Assembly (NCBI GenBank): GCA_963556695.1
Contig: CAUWAG010000020.1
Location: 5,270,001-5,334,000, forward strand
DNA from: Anthostomella pinea
Lineage: Eukaryota > Ascomycota > Sordariomycetes > Xylariales > Xylariaceae
DNA length: 64,000 nt
Direction: 5' to 3'
Part shown: positions 32,452-44,040 of the stretch, one piece after another
Layout: each line of letters begins with the position of its first letter
Numbering within the stretch: position 1 is the stretch's first letter
Notes under the pieces: generated by a model
Told to the model about the DNA's origin: nothing
The model's input: only the letters and a program-made list of their open reading frames with translations
Databases searched by the model: none
Program-made: the position numbers and the translations under genes

Positions 32452-34233
32452 CTACTCATGGGGGCCCTCTTTCGCGTGCAGAGCAACATTCACCCCCTGA
32501 CTAGGCTTGCCAACCACCTCCGCCTCGTGCTTCTGCGCGTGCCAATCGCCTCGATACTCGAGTCCGTCATACTTCTGGAGTATTCTTACCACTATGAATA
32601 TTCTTGTCAGCAACCAGCACTCATCTGCGACTGGCACCAATGGAGAGCTTACTGCAATACGCCATCTCCGTCATGGCGAAATTCTGTCCCACGCAAATCC
32701 GAGGTCCTCCGTTGAAGGGGACATATTGCCAAGGCTTGGGGCTCCAGGTCTCCCATCTCTCTGGCGAGAAGACGGCAGGATCCTCGAACTTCTCGGACGT
32801 TGGTGGATATAGGTCCCGCTGCCGTTGCATCGCGAGTGTACTGTAGACTACGACGTCGCCCTCGACCACGGAGATAGGGGGCTGGCCGGGGATGCCTGGG
32901 ATTGTGGTGTCTTCGAGTGCAGTGCGGAGGTTATATGGCACGGCAGGGTACAGGCGCAATGTTTCGTTCAAGATGTGACGTAGGTAGTTCATACTCTTGA
33001 GATCGTCATATGTAGGCATTCGTGTCCGATCAACTGAAGCGATGACCTCGTCGTGAAGCTTCTTGAACTTCTCCGGGTAGTTCGATAGCTCGTAGAATGT
33101 CCAGGATAGCGTCGCAGCGGTGGTATCGCGACCGGCCAGTAGCACAGCAACGATTTGGTCCCGGAGGACCTGAGGATCACGGGTATACCTTGCGATGCTA
33201 TGCAAGAAGGTGAAGTCCTTATCGGAGTTGGACAGCTTCTCGAGCTCCTCCTGCGGCAAGGCCAAGGCTTGTTCGATGTACGGCATCACAAAGCGGTTGA
33301 TTACCCCTATCCCGCGGTTATAGGCACCACGGGGTATCAAGGCTTGGAATGGCCTATGTAGACTGGTTAATATAGTGGCCAGAGTGGTGAGCCATCTCAT
33401 GATCTAGCTTACCCAGTCATGGATATCATCATTTGGATCCGTTGGACGTCGCTGAACGCACTGGCGAACTCGCTCTGAGGACTGCCGATCATTAGTATGA
33501 ATAGCAGATACAGGCTCATCTTCCATGACTTACTTGTTCAGGCTGTCAACACTTGCGCCCAGCAGAAAATCGTTTGTTACGTCGAGGGTCATACGATAGA
33601 AGAGATCCATGATGTCGACCGTGTGCCCGGACGGCGGAAGCTCTGCGATAAGTACCGAGACCCCTTTTTCAAACGTCGCCAGGTCGCTGACCCTATCCTT
33701 GATAAACATTGGCCTGATAAGACTGCGGCTGTCGTGCCATAGGCTCCTATCCGTAGTGAATATGCTGTCTCCAAGAAAAGGTCGCCATAGAGAATGAAAG
33801 GTGGCCCCTTTCCCGAAGTCGCTGAACTTGGTCGTGAGCACAGCTTTGATATGCTCGGGGTCTCTGGTAAGGATGTATCTTTCGCTAGCCTTGATCTGAA
33901 TCTCCACACAGTTTGGGCATTCGGGTGTGGCGTGGTCGTAGAAGCTGTTATAATGATTCAGAAGCTCGTTCCTCATCTGGGCCTTGGCGGCTCGGATGAA
34001 CCAGAACATGCCTGTTGATGGGGGAGTCAGGACAAACAGCCAGGCTGGATCAACAAAGAGGCCGATAACTCACCGCTAAATGGGTTGGTTGCCAGCTGAG
34101 GCGCGCGGACGCCACCTATCTTCCGAACTCTGAGTTCATGTCTCATCCGCTGAAGCATGTAAAACGCCGAAAGGCCCGCTGCCACTAGGGCGGAGATAAT
34201 GGCGATATTGGTCATCGTGATTTGCGCCAACAT
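32452..34233 (-). CDS. cytochrome P450, CYP52-like
   Basis: Five exons (34074-34233, 33534-34011, 33413-33481, 32653-33353, 32452-32591) join in frame to 515 residues, with introns of 52-62 nt. An N-terminal membrane anchor (NIAIISALVAAGLSAFYMLQ) places it in the ER membrane. Diagnostic motifs are the I-helix AGRDTTAATLSW, the K-helix ETLRLYP, PERW, and the heme loop FNGGPRICVGQNFAMTEMAY with the ligand cysteine. The C-terminus (LEYRGDWHAQKHEAEVVG) and overall pattern resemble the CYP52 clade of alkane and fatty-acid omega-hydroxylases and its filamentous-fungal relatives. Substrate is unknown. No biosynthetic cluster surrounds it. All key residues are present, so it should be functional. Confidence 0.92.
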
Positions 34234-36340
<2,107 letters not shown>

Positions 36341-36724
36341 TTACTTAAAGTCACTATCCTCGTCCGGGTTCTCTTGGATTGCGGCCAAATCCCCTGCTTT
36401 GCCTGTATCCTGTGCTATCGATGCAGATTCTCCGGCTTTGTCTTCCGTGGTCGAGGCTTTTCTTCTGCATGTTTTGCAACGCACACTGATCTTCACGTCG
36501 TCCAGATGAATTATGGAGCTGGGAGCCTGGCAGACCTTTGGATTCCGCAATCCAGTTTCCGATTTGCCACATTTGTATCCCTTCTTGTCGTAAAAGTGAC
36601 CACACGCGGCTGAGTAGAAGTAGTAATATCCGCAGAGGTATGTGCCGCTTCCGTTTGTAGAGTCCCCCTTCGTTATCTTCTCCAAGTGCGACTGCATGGC
36701 GGAGGGGCGAATGATTTGAGGCAT
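36341..36724 (-). CDS. small cysteine/histidine-containing hypothetical protein
   Basis: A 127-residue intronless frame. The central segment YYYFYSAACGHFYDKKGYKC, with later VCQAPSS and VRCKTCRRKA, has spaced Cys/His residues (CGH, KCG, VC, CKTC) that could bind zinc. This resembles small lineage-specific ascomycete proteins I have seen as hypothetical but cannot name. The C-terminal tail is acidic and Ser/Thr-rich. No signal peptide is present, so it is probably intracellular. It borders the AT-rich block. Confidence 0.5.
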   Translation of the reverse strand: MPQIIRPSAMQSHLEKITKGDSTNGSGTYLCGYYYFYSAACGHFYDKKGYKCGKSETGLRNPKVCQAPSSIIHLDDVKISVRCKTCRRKASTTEDKAGESASIAQDTGKAGDLAAIQENPDEDSDFK

Positions 36725-37304
36725 GACATGTACTCAAGCGAGGGTCGATAGTGATGTGACGTTGGAGATTGGATTGTTGGAGTGCTCGAAAAGCTATATT
36801 GCTCAAATGATGGGTTGTCCGGGCACGGGGGCGTCTTAATGTACCAGGGCTTTCTTGAACATCCTTGGTACCTAGAGTCCCCACTCTGTAGGTTGCATCT
36901 TTTGAACAATCACATATCGTTTCTTCTACACGCTATGTGACACTAAGGCCCATTCAGCCTGCGCTGTTCGGCCCAGAGAGGTAATTTACCTTGTATGGTT
37001 CGTTACGAGCCGAGCTCCTAAGAGTATCCGTTGGGAGCCTGTGGACGCCATCCGTGGTTAAGGTTTTGGTGGATTGAGATGATTGTGGCGTTTTATTTTG
37101 ATAGACTTAGCGTACAGCACGGGGGCTCTGCTTTTGTTATCTTTTGGGGTCTTTGGGTTTGGCTCCTCCCTTCGGTCGAAGAGCTTAAAAATAAAACAAA
37201 TCATCTAGATCGCACATCCGGCAGTAGGTTCAGGCTAGTGAGACAAAGAAGTCTTGGTAGCATCTAAAGGACAAAGGAGTCTTCGTAAGATCTAAACTAT
37301 TTGT
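36725..37304. other. gene-free spacer
   Basis: No supportable gene is seen. One 78-codon plus frame has implausible composition. Repeat family C begins at about 37,305. Confidence 0.4.
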
Positions 37305-37694
37305 GTTGGATATCATAGCAGGTCCAGACGAGGCCTTCGGGGCTGAATGCGCTGTGACAATCAGGCCTGCAGCTGCGCTGGTCAGGGCTGATGGGATGAA
37401 ATATCTAGATTCAACGATATCTAAGGAAGAAGAGACAAGGTAAGAAAAAGAAAGGGAAAGATAGGATATATATGTACAAAGATATGTGGAGGTATTACGT
37501 AATACCGTAACATGCGCTAATGGGTTTGGTTTGAGGGCAGTCAGCCGACCCTCAGGCCACCAGGATTCTGGCACCATTATCGTATGATGATCTGGTCACT
37601 CTGATGGCACACCTGTACATATATATGGGGTCTTCTCTCCCTGAGATCTTCTTCTCTTTTCCTTTCAATACCAGAACGGATGAAATCTCACAAT
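37305..37694 (+). repeat. dispersed repeat family C, copy 2
   Basis: This copy is the reverse-oriented relative of 27,319-27,600 (shared GTTGGATATCATA, CATTATCGTATGAT, CACCTGTACATAT, GAGATCTTCTTCTC). Relative to copy 1 it holds about 155 extra bases, from GTGACAATCAGGC to CGTAACATGCGCT, bounded on both sides by TGCGCT. It ends near TCTCACAATGTGTGA, 210 bp upstream of the kinase-like gene. Nothing is encoded. Confidence 0.6.
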
Positions 37695-37905
37695 GTGTGA
37701 TACAATGGCTGAGACGGGCCCTGAAAGAGGTATGGACTGGTCATTTTCATCAGTCCCCCGCCTTGCATTAAGCCTGTGCCCTGGCGTTTCGTCGTTCTTG
37801 ACTTCTCACCTTACTAATAAATCTCGTACTTCGCCCTCCTTCCCCTAAGGACCTCGAAGGCTTGTAGAAATACTACCACTGTCTTCACATGAGCACCTGT
37901 TCAAC

Positions 37906-39168
37906 ATGATAGACCCCGTGGTGCGGTTCCAATGGACTAGTGGGTCTTCTCGCATGGATGAGTTTGGGAAAGAAGTACAGACGACTTGTTACACTGACGC
38001 GGATCAGCGTCGTCCCTACTTTATTATCCTGCCGGCTGAGTTGGAAGACGAGGACGAGTTAATTGGATGCACGGTACTTCAGCGAATTTGGCAGTACCTT
38101 TCCCCCGATATCCAAACAATCAAAATCGACAAAAACTGCCTGTTGGAGTCGATTTCGAACGATAGACCGGAAGAGTGCTGGTTAGAATCAATCTCTGATG
38201 CCCGCTTACCCCTATTGGATTCTTCACCTGGACTCCAGAACTGTCCCAAAGTTCAATATTCGAAGCTCGTGGAAGTCGACAGGCTTGAACCATTCGTCGA
38301 TCTAATGGTTCATTCCGACAGCACTGACAGACAAGTCATCTTCAAGTATAATCCATGTCGTCCCCGATTCCTCTGGAATGAGATTCATATTCTACAGCTC
38401 TTGCCTTCTCATCCCAACATCGTGCCCCTCGATCATATCGTATTGGCCGATGTTGAGGCCCGAATACTTGGGTTTACCACGAGATTCGTGAAAGGGGGAG
38501 ATTTCGCCAAGAACAAAACGCGCCTTTTCAAGGTCAAGTGGCTCCAACAGCTCACCGACGTGCTGGACTACCTCCATCTCGAGGTTGGTGTTGCGCATGG
38601 AGACATACAGCCGAAGAACCTCCTCTTCGATCCCGAAACCGACAACCTCCAGCTCATTGACTTCGGTATGGTCAGTAGTGCCTCCGAATATTGCATACAG
38701 GAAGACATGGACTTGACCTACTTCGCTCTATATGCCATCATCACCCTTGACTTGGAGCTTTTCCCAACACTGCGCTCCTATGATACTGCAGTACTCAAGG
38801 ATAAGCCCTGGCCGACCAACAGAAAGCTCGATTGTGAAGCTTCGCAACTTCGAAAACATCTGGACGACTGGGTCAAGCGGCGGAAGGAGACTCGCAAAAC
38901 TGGCTCGCAGGCTACCATCAAGAAATTTCCTGGATCGGGACGGATCGAGGAGAGTGAGACCTTGGCATGGCCCGAGCTAGAGTTGTACGACGAAGAGGAA
39001 GAGGAAGACGATGCGAAAGCCGAAGAGGCAGAACGGAAGCGATATAAGTTCCCATGGCGACGGCCTTCATACGCCGAAGCATATCCCGAGAGAGTGTCTA
39101 AGAAGAGGCAGGCACCTGATTCGGAAGCGCCCGACTCTCCAGTCCTGGAAAAGAAGCCAAAGGCGTAG
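37906..39168 (+). CDS. atypical fungal protein-kinase-like protein
   Basis: 420 residues, no intron. A kinase-like fold lies at about 140-290: lysine 147 in QVIFKYNP (ATP lysine), glutamate 159 in FLWNEIHIL, VAHGDIQPKNLLF at 229-241 (HGD in place of HRD, with the Asn at 238) and LQLIDFGM at 249-255. The glycine-rich loop is not recognisable and the C-lobe is short. HGD-type kinases are expanded in filamentous fungi and usually have no assigned substrate. The C-terminal 120 residues are charged, with an acidic run (EEEEEDDAKAEEAE) and a basic nuclear-signal-like KKRQAPDSEAPDSPVLEKKP. The first 130 residues match no domain I know. Confidence 0.72.
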   Translation: MIDPVVRFQWTSGSSRMDEFGKEVQTTCYTDADQRRPYFIILPAELEDEDELIGCTVLQRIWQYLSPDIQTIKIDKNCLLESISNDRPEECWLESISDARLPLLDSSPGLQNCPKVQYSKLVEVDRLEPFVDLMVHSDSTDRQVIFKYNPCRPRFLWNEIHILQLLPSHPNIVPLDHIVLADVEARILGFTTRFVKGGDFAKNKTRLFKVKWLQQLTDVLDYLHLEVGVAHGDIQPKNLLFDPETDNLQLIDFGMVSSASEYCIQEDMDLTYFALYAIITLDLELFPTLRSYDTAVLKDKPWPTNRKLDCEASQLRKHLDDWVKRRKETRKTGSQATIKKFPGSGRIEESETLAWPELELYDEEEEEDDAKAEEAERKRYKFPWRRPSYAEAYPERVSKKRQAPDSEAPDSPVLEKKPKA

Positions 39169-39413
39169 AACAATACCTAGTGACGGTCGAGGTCTTGCAC
39201 GGATTCGGCTTCTGGAGTCCGAGACCAACAATAGCTTACGAGAGGGTACCTCGTGCCATTATATCTTAAATCACAAAAGTAGCCAACTTAAATGGCGCAT
39301 GGAGTTATGCGCTGAATGGTACGCGAACACGTTGCTCACTTGGATGGTTGCGCCTTGTGCGGCTCATACCGCCTTATCGCATATTCTCCTAATATGATAT
39401 TCTGTGATCGATA

Positions 39414-40424
39414 TTGAATGCTGACCGAATCTGTCTTCTTTCACCACCCAAATTCCAACACGTGAACTCGACGGCTTCAATCACTTTAGTTCTCGATTAT
39501 CTTCATCACAATGTTCGGGAAAAGCGCCTCAGGACTCGAGTCGCTGCTTCACGACCCCCTCCTACTGCTTGGCAGCTGTTTCTACAGAACCCCTGTGTGT
39601 TCCTCGCCCGCAAGCTCTACTCATGGCGTCGCGTCACCACGTCCTCTCAACTCCCCAGAAATGCCATCTCTATCGTCTGCATTTCAGACACCCACAACAG
39701 CCAGTGCGACTTCCCTGACGGCGACATACTAGTCCATGCAGGCGATCTGACTCAATCCGGTTCGCTCGAAGAGCTACAGGCCACAATATCATGGTTGCGA
39801 AAGCAGCCGCACCGTGTCAAGATCGTGGTTGCTGGTAACCATGACCTGTTGCTCGATGCCAGCCGAGACGATCTAGATGGGAAGGCTCATCTGGCGCGCG
39901 AGCAGATCGACTGGGATGATATTATCTACCTGCAAGACAGCGCGACAACCGTCGTCTACCAGAACGGGCGTCGGCTCCATATCTATGGAAGCCCGAAGAC
40001 CCCACGACATGGCAACTGGGCTTTTCAGTATAGGCGGCAGGATGATGTCTGGAAGGACACGGTGCCGGATAATACCGACATACTTATTACTCATGGCCCC
40101 CCATGCGCTCATTTGGATCTCTCGGCATTTGGCTGTCAACATCTACTCCGCGAGCTGTGGCGGGTTCACCCTTCACTTCACATTTTCGGTCATATACATG
40201 GGGGCTATGGTCACGAGAGGATCCAATTCGATGCGCTCCAGGCTGCCTGCGAGCAGACAATATTGGCTGGAGGGGGGTTTTGGAACATTTCCAACGTACT
40301 GGGAGCTTTCACGAATTCTCTCATCGGCTCGCCAGTCGGGGCAACATGTCAGCTTGTGAATGCTTCGCTGGTGGGTGGTTTGCGTGATGATGAAAGGCAA
40401 AAGCCTATCAAAGTTTACATCTAG
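39414..40424 (+). CDS. metallophosphoesterase, MPPED1/2-like
   Basis: 336 residues, no intron. All calcineurin-like metallophosphoesterase motifs are present: SDTHNS (91-96, D-x-H), HAGDLTQ (GD at 110-111), VAGNHDLLLD (GNHD), ITHGPP and FGHIHGGYGHE (GHxH). Spacing and the short core resemble the MPPED1/2 (239AB) group, dinuclear-metal enzymes with phosphodiesterase activity toward cyclic nucleotides in tested members; the fungal substrate is unknown. About 80 N-terminal residues precede the domain and are hydrophobic in places (TAWQLFLQNPCVFLARKLY), perhaps a membrane-associating segment. It follows the kinase-like gene on the same strand by 245 bp. Confidence 0.88.
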   Translation: MNADRICLLSPPKFQHVNSTASITLVLDYLHHNVREKRLRTRVAASRPPPTAWQLFLQNPCVFLARKLYSWRRVTTSSQLPRNAISIVCISDTHNSQCDFPDGDILVHAGDLTQSGSLEELQATISWLRKQPHRVKIVVAGNHDLLLDASRDDLDGKAHLAREQIDWDDIIYLQDSATTVVYQNGRRLHIYGSPKTPRHGNWAFQYRRQDDVWKDTVPDNTDILITHGPPCAHLDLSAFGCQHLLRELWRVHPSLHIFGHIHGGYGHERIQFDALQAACEQTILAGGGFWNISNVLGAFTNSLIGSPVGATCQLVNASLVGGLRDDERQKPIKVYI

Positions 40425-40590
40425 GGCGTAGAAAGCCTTCTCGGACATCGCCACCTTAAGATACATACAACTCGCTCGCTGACCCGACCGTGCCAGATCG
40501 TCAAACCAGTGAACTCTGCACCAGACACCGCCGCTTTAAACCAAAGACCTTCTCATACGAACAAGACATGAGGTTCCTCCACAACAATGT

Positions 40591-41133
40591 TCATGGCCAG
40601 AAGCGCTCACTTCGACCTTCCTCCGCTGGTGGATCGCCAGAGGATGTGGGAATCGTCAATGTCTCCTTCAGTGGTGGTACTTTAGCAGCCCAAGCTGGCT
40701 CTTCTTCGAGAACCACTGACCGAGCCCGCAACTCGTCTTCAACCTCGTCCCCTGCGATAATTGCTGGGCTTCCCCGGGGGAGGCCACGCTCAATGAGTCG
40801 GTTGAAGGCCTTCGTCAGGTAGTATGGCAATACAGACTAGATGGTGTATCTTTCCGGGTCTGTGTCCTCTGGATCCGGAATGGCAGCAACGGCCCATGAT
40901 GGCTGATTGAAAAAGAATTCGATCTCGGTCCTCAAGCCGACGATGTAGTCGGTTACCAGGTACTCGTACATGCGATAGATGGAAGCCGTTGGCGTGCGGC
41001 CTTTGGTCAGTGCCGGTAGCTTCCGATTGGCCCGGTTCTGGAGGAGCCAAGTCACGGTGGGTGGGCCATCGGGAGGAGTGGCGCTTGAATTTGACTTGAA
41101 AAACGCGAGTAGTCGTCGAAGTAGTGAAGTCAT
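40591..41133 (-). CDS. hypothetical protein with one in-frame TAG
   Basis: The ATG at 41,133 opens a 98-codon frame (MTSLLRRLLAFFKS at the start, then YRMYEYLVTDYIVGLRTEIE and FFFNQPSWAVAAIPDPEDTD) that ends at TAG (40,837-40,839). The same frame stays open for another 79 codons (SVLPYYLTKAFNRLIERGLP onward to ERFWP) and stops at 40,591. Both halves look coding, so this is most simply one protein of about 180 residues broken by one nonsense codon. A 120-nt intron (GTAACC donor, ATCTAG acceptor, 40,837-40,956) is a weaker alternative. The family is not recognised; the first helix is basic and hydrophobic. Confidence 0.5.
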
Positions 41134-41787
41134 AGTGCGTATTGTTCTTGCAACCGTTCCGTGTTTCGTTCGATTGTGCTGCGACTTCTGGTTGCGACCT
41201 CTGGAGCAGGGCAAAGTGGTTGCGGAGGTTGGTGTTTGTTCTCGGAAAGCAGGTGGCCAGGCGGCTGATAAGCACCCCCTGTCAGCGATAGTGATAAGGA
41301 GTCCTTGCCCCTTCTCCGTGACGTTCGATGGTCTTCGCCCCGAACAACTGCTGATGAGATATAATATTGCTGAAGCATAGCCGCGATCGCCGTGCATGGG
41401 TAGCAGCGGATACAGCGTAGCTACCTCCCCTCCCCAATCAATCCGTCTGGCTCAGCGTCTTCCGAAACACGCAAGAAATCTGGGTGGACCACAAGTGACC
41501 TGCTTTTGACCACATACCAGACTTCGTTGTGTCTCATTGGCCTGTTACGCACGTCACGTGAGGTCGGCCGAATGCCAGACTCCAGCATCGAACCCGTCTT
41601 GCTCTGAGGCTGGCCTCGGAATAGAGAAGTAGTCGGCATGGCCGTTGTATAAGAGCAGGAAAGGTGCTTGTATTCCCGAGGTGATGTCCCTAAGCCAGTT
41701 CCAAGCACATATCAGCTTTCCTTGAAGCAAACCCAATCTCGCTGTCTGAGCTGCCTATTCCCGTCCTGCCTTCCTCAATTCTCTATC
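41134..41787. other. divergent intergenic region
   Basis: No gene is supportable between the two divergent interrupted genes. Longer frames that run through here have no domain. Confidence 0.4.
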
Positions 41788-42515
41788 ATGGGACAGAGCT
41801 GGTCCCGATGGCAGCAACGCCGCGGTGCCAAAACCCTCCAAGAACTCGCGCCACACAAGACCCCCGGCCACGAAGACCCCCTTCCAGATCTCGATCGCGA
41901 TATCCTACTTACGGCATTGAACAACGTGGCAAGCTACATCAAGAAGAAAGGCGGCGACGTGACGGTTGTTGCTGTCGGTGGAGCAGTTAACACCATCCAC
42001 CTTCAGTCGCGCAGTGTCACACACGATGTTGACTTCTACAACAACCACCTCACTGCCAAAGACTTCGAAACTCCTTTGAATGGCGCGAGGGAGGCAGTCA
42101 AGAAGCACAAATCTTTGGAGGAAGACTGGTTCAACAACCGGACCATTCTTTTCATGCCGCGTGATCAGTGTGCCGCGCTCACGGACGAGGCCTTGCTCAG
42201 CGCGAGATCATATTCCAGAAGCCTGGGCTGACAGTTTTGGCTGCCCCCTGGAATTATGCGTTCTGCTGCAAGATTGACAGACTTTCTGGTGGCGGTATAC
42301 ACGGTCCTCGTTCTTACGACCTTTCGGATGCCACCCAGTATCTGTCTCGATATCTCCATCGACACCAAGGGGCCCAAATCCGAATGGCTACTATCCAAGC
42401 ATGGTTCAACCAGTATTCATTGAAGTGGACTGCACAGGTTGAAGCTGTTCTGACTCAGGTCAACCTCGATTACCGCCAGCAACTGAGGGTGAACCATGAC
42501 ACCATTGTACCTTAA
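41788..42515 (+). CDS. nucleotidyltransferase-fold-like fungal protein, frameshifted
   Basis: Frame one (41788 to about 42,195) contains VVAVGGAVNTIHLQSRSVTH and DVDFYNN, a GG...DxD pattern like the active site of nucleotidyltransferase-fold proteins (GG at 64-65, D80 and D82). After LTDEAL it drifts out of frame, while the -1 frame carries AQREIIFQKPGLTVLAAPWN, YAFCCKIDRLSGGG and DATQYLSRYL to a stop at 42,513-42,515. One missing G (TTGCTC for an expected TTGGCTC) at about 42,195 explains it, and no GT-AG intron fits. Restored length would be about 242 residues. The substrate is unknown. It is either a recent pseudogene or a sequence error. Confidence 0.6.
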
Positions 42516-44040
42516 TGTGGAAAGGCTCTGTATACCGGTATTGAGACCAAACAGGGGCTATATCTGTCGACTTCTTGCGACTTGTTTTCGCAGGCTTGCT
42601 GACTTGGGACACTACTTTCAGTATACTTCTTCATTAGTATTATCTTAGATAGCAATCGAATTTCTCACAGACTAGCTGTTTGTCCTTATGGTAGACCATC
42701 CCTCCGTAGAGATCACGCTCTTCGTGTTCTGTAGTGGCTGTCAGTAGGTACGACGTCACGTAGTTCAATACGAAGTCAGACTGCGAGTTTAGTTCATATA
42801 TTTTTTCGAGTTGTATGAAAGATGAGTTGAGGAGTAAGTGGGCATAGTTAGGTGTATGACCCGAGCTAGACTATGCTACATGGTCGCTCCGGGATACTTG
42901 GTGGTCTTCCTCTTTGCCCTGCTCTTCTGACCTTTTAGGACGAAGAACAGACCGTGTTTACCAAGTGTGTGATGTGACTTACAAAGGCATAAAAATAATA
43001 CTGACTGTATATGAGAGGCACAATTCCCCCGCCCCGTCCCGTTATCGGTGCGTGAATATGGACATGGCGCAATTGGTGATTGGATGGAATAAAGTCGCAC
43101 CAAAGCGGTTCCAATCAGTACTGTGCCACCCTGCCGAGCCGGCCGTTGGGTAGGTTGTTTCACAGTGTCACAGGCGGCGGTATTACTGATTAAAACAACG
43201 TGTGGACCATGGTAGTGAGAGAGTGGAAACGGTGGCGGCTATCAACCCCGGCTGCCCCGTCAAGCGGTCACACCGAGATGCGGGCAGAGCGGGCATGGCG
43301 GGCCACGCGGCTCTTTGCAGATGTCGTCTACAACCAGCCTGCGTCCTGGGGTGAAAACCGTTTGTCGGGCAGGTGCGTCTGGTATCATGCGGTGGCTTGC
43401 AGGTTACGTCTTGCCTCTTGACTCTTGAGCGTATCAGGTGCACGAGCTGGGTCTCGTGGGTCTGTTGGTGTATGATTATTCAGAGACAGTCGACAAGTTT
43501 GCAGACTTTTTGTGCGATAAGGACCAGATGGCGTGACGGCGTCAGCCCCAGCCGCCATGCCGTGAAACCTTCTGGGCACAGGTCGGCTGTCGCTGCCCAC
43601 TTGGGCGCGACATACCGCTTGCATACTCCTGTCGTCCGAATAATCGGACCCTGCAGGGTCCTAGCCTACAGGGCGTGTTAGCTTGTTGGGTGCGAGTCAA
43701 GCCCTCTTCTGATGGCCTGACCGCCTGGCACCGACGGCACCGAGAGCCAGATCCCAGTCAGACTCCAGATCCCTCCTTGTTCGAACTGACAGATGCAGAT
43801 GCTCGGCCAATGGACGATGTCATGCTAGATGAGCTAGACCGTTTTATCGCTGAGCTTGGCGATAGACCGCTCGTTGGGTCTATGGGACCCCGAAAGCTTT
43901 TTTGTCAAGTTTATCATTTAGATTTCTGTCTGTCACTTGACTGCCGCACGGAGAAACATATGCTTTTTGGCTCAACATACTGATATCCGTGTACTTTGGT
44001 GATTGTAACCCTCTTTTCGAACCAGTTTCGCAGCGTGAAA
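42516..44040. other. gap upstream of the GMC oxidoreductase
   Basis: No confident gene is seen. A plus frame ending about 43,910 contains a stretch of plausible protein composition (LFELTDADARPMDDVMLDEL then DRFIAELGDRPLVG) without start context or known domain; it could be a gene remnant. The final 100 bp before 44,041 are CT-rich, as expected of a promoter. Confidence 0.4.

Noticed and set aside
43675..43983. 102-codon plus frame with a plausible acidic segment
   Set aside because: No domain, no start context and no splice partners; at most a remnant, so mentioned only in the gap entry.
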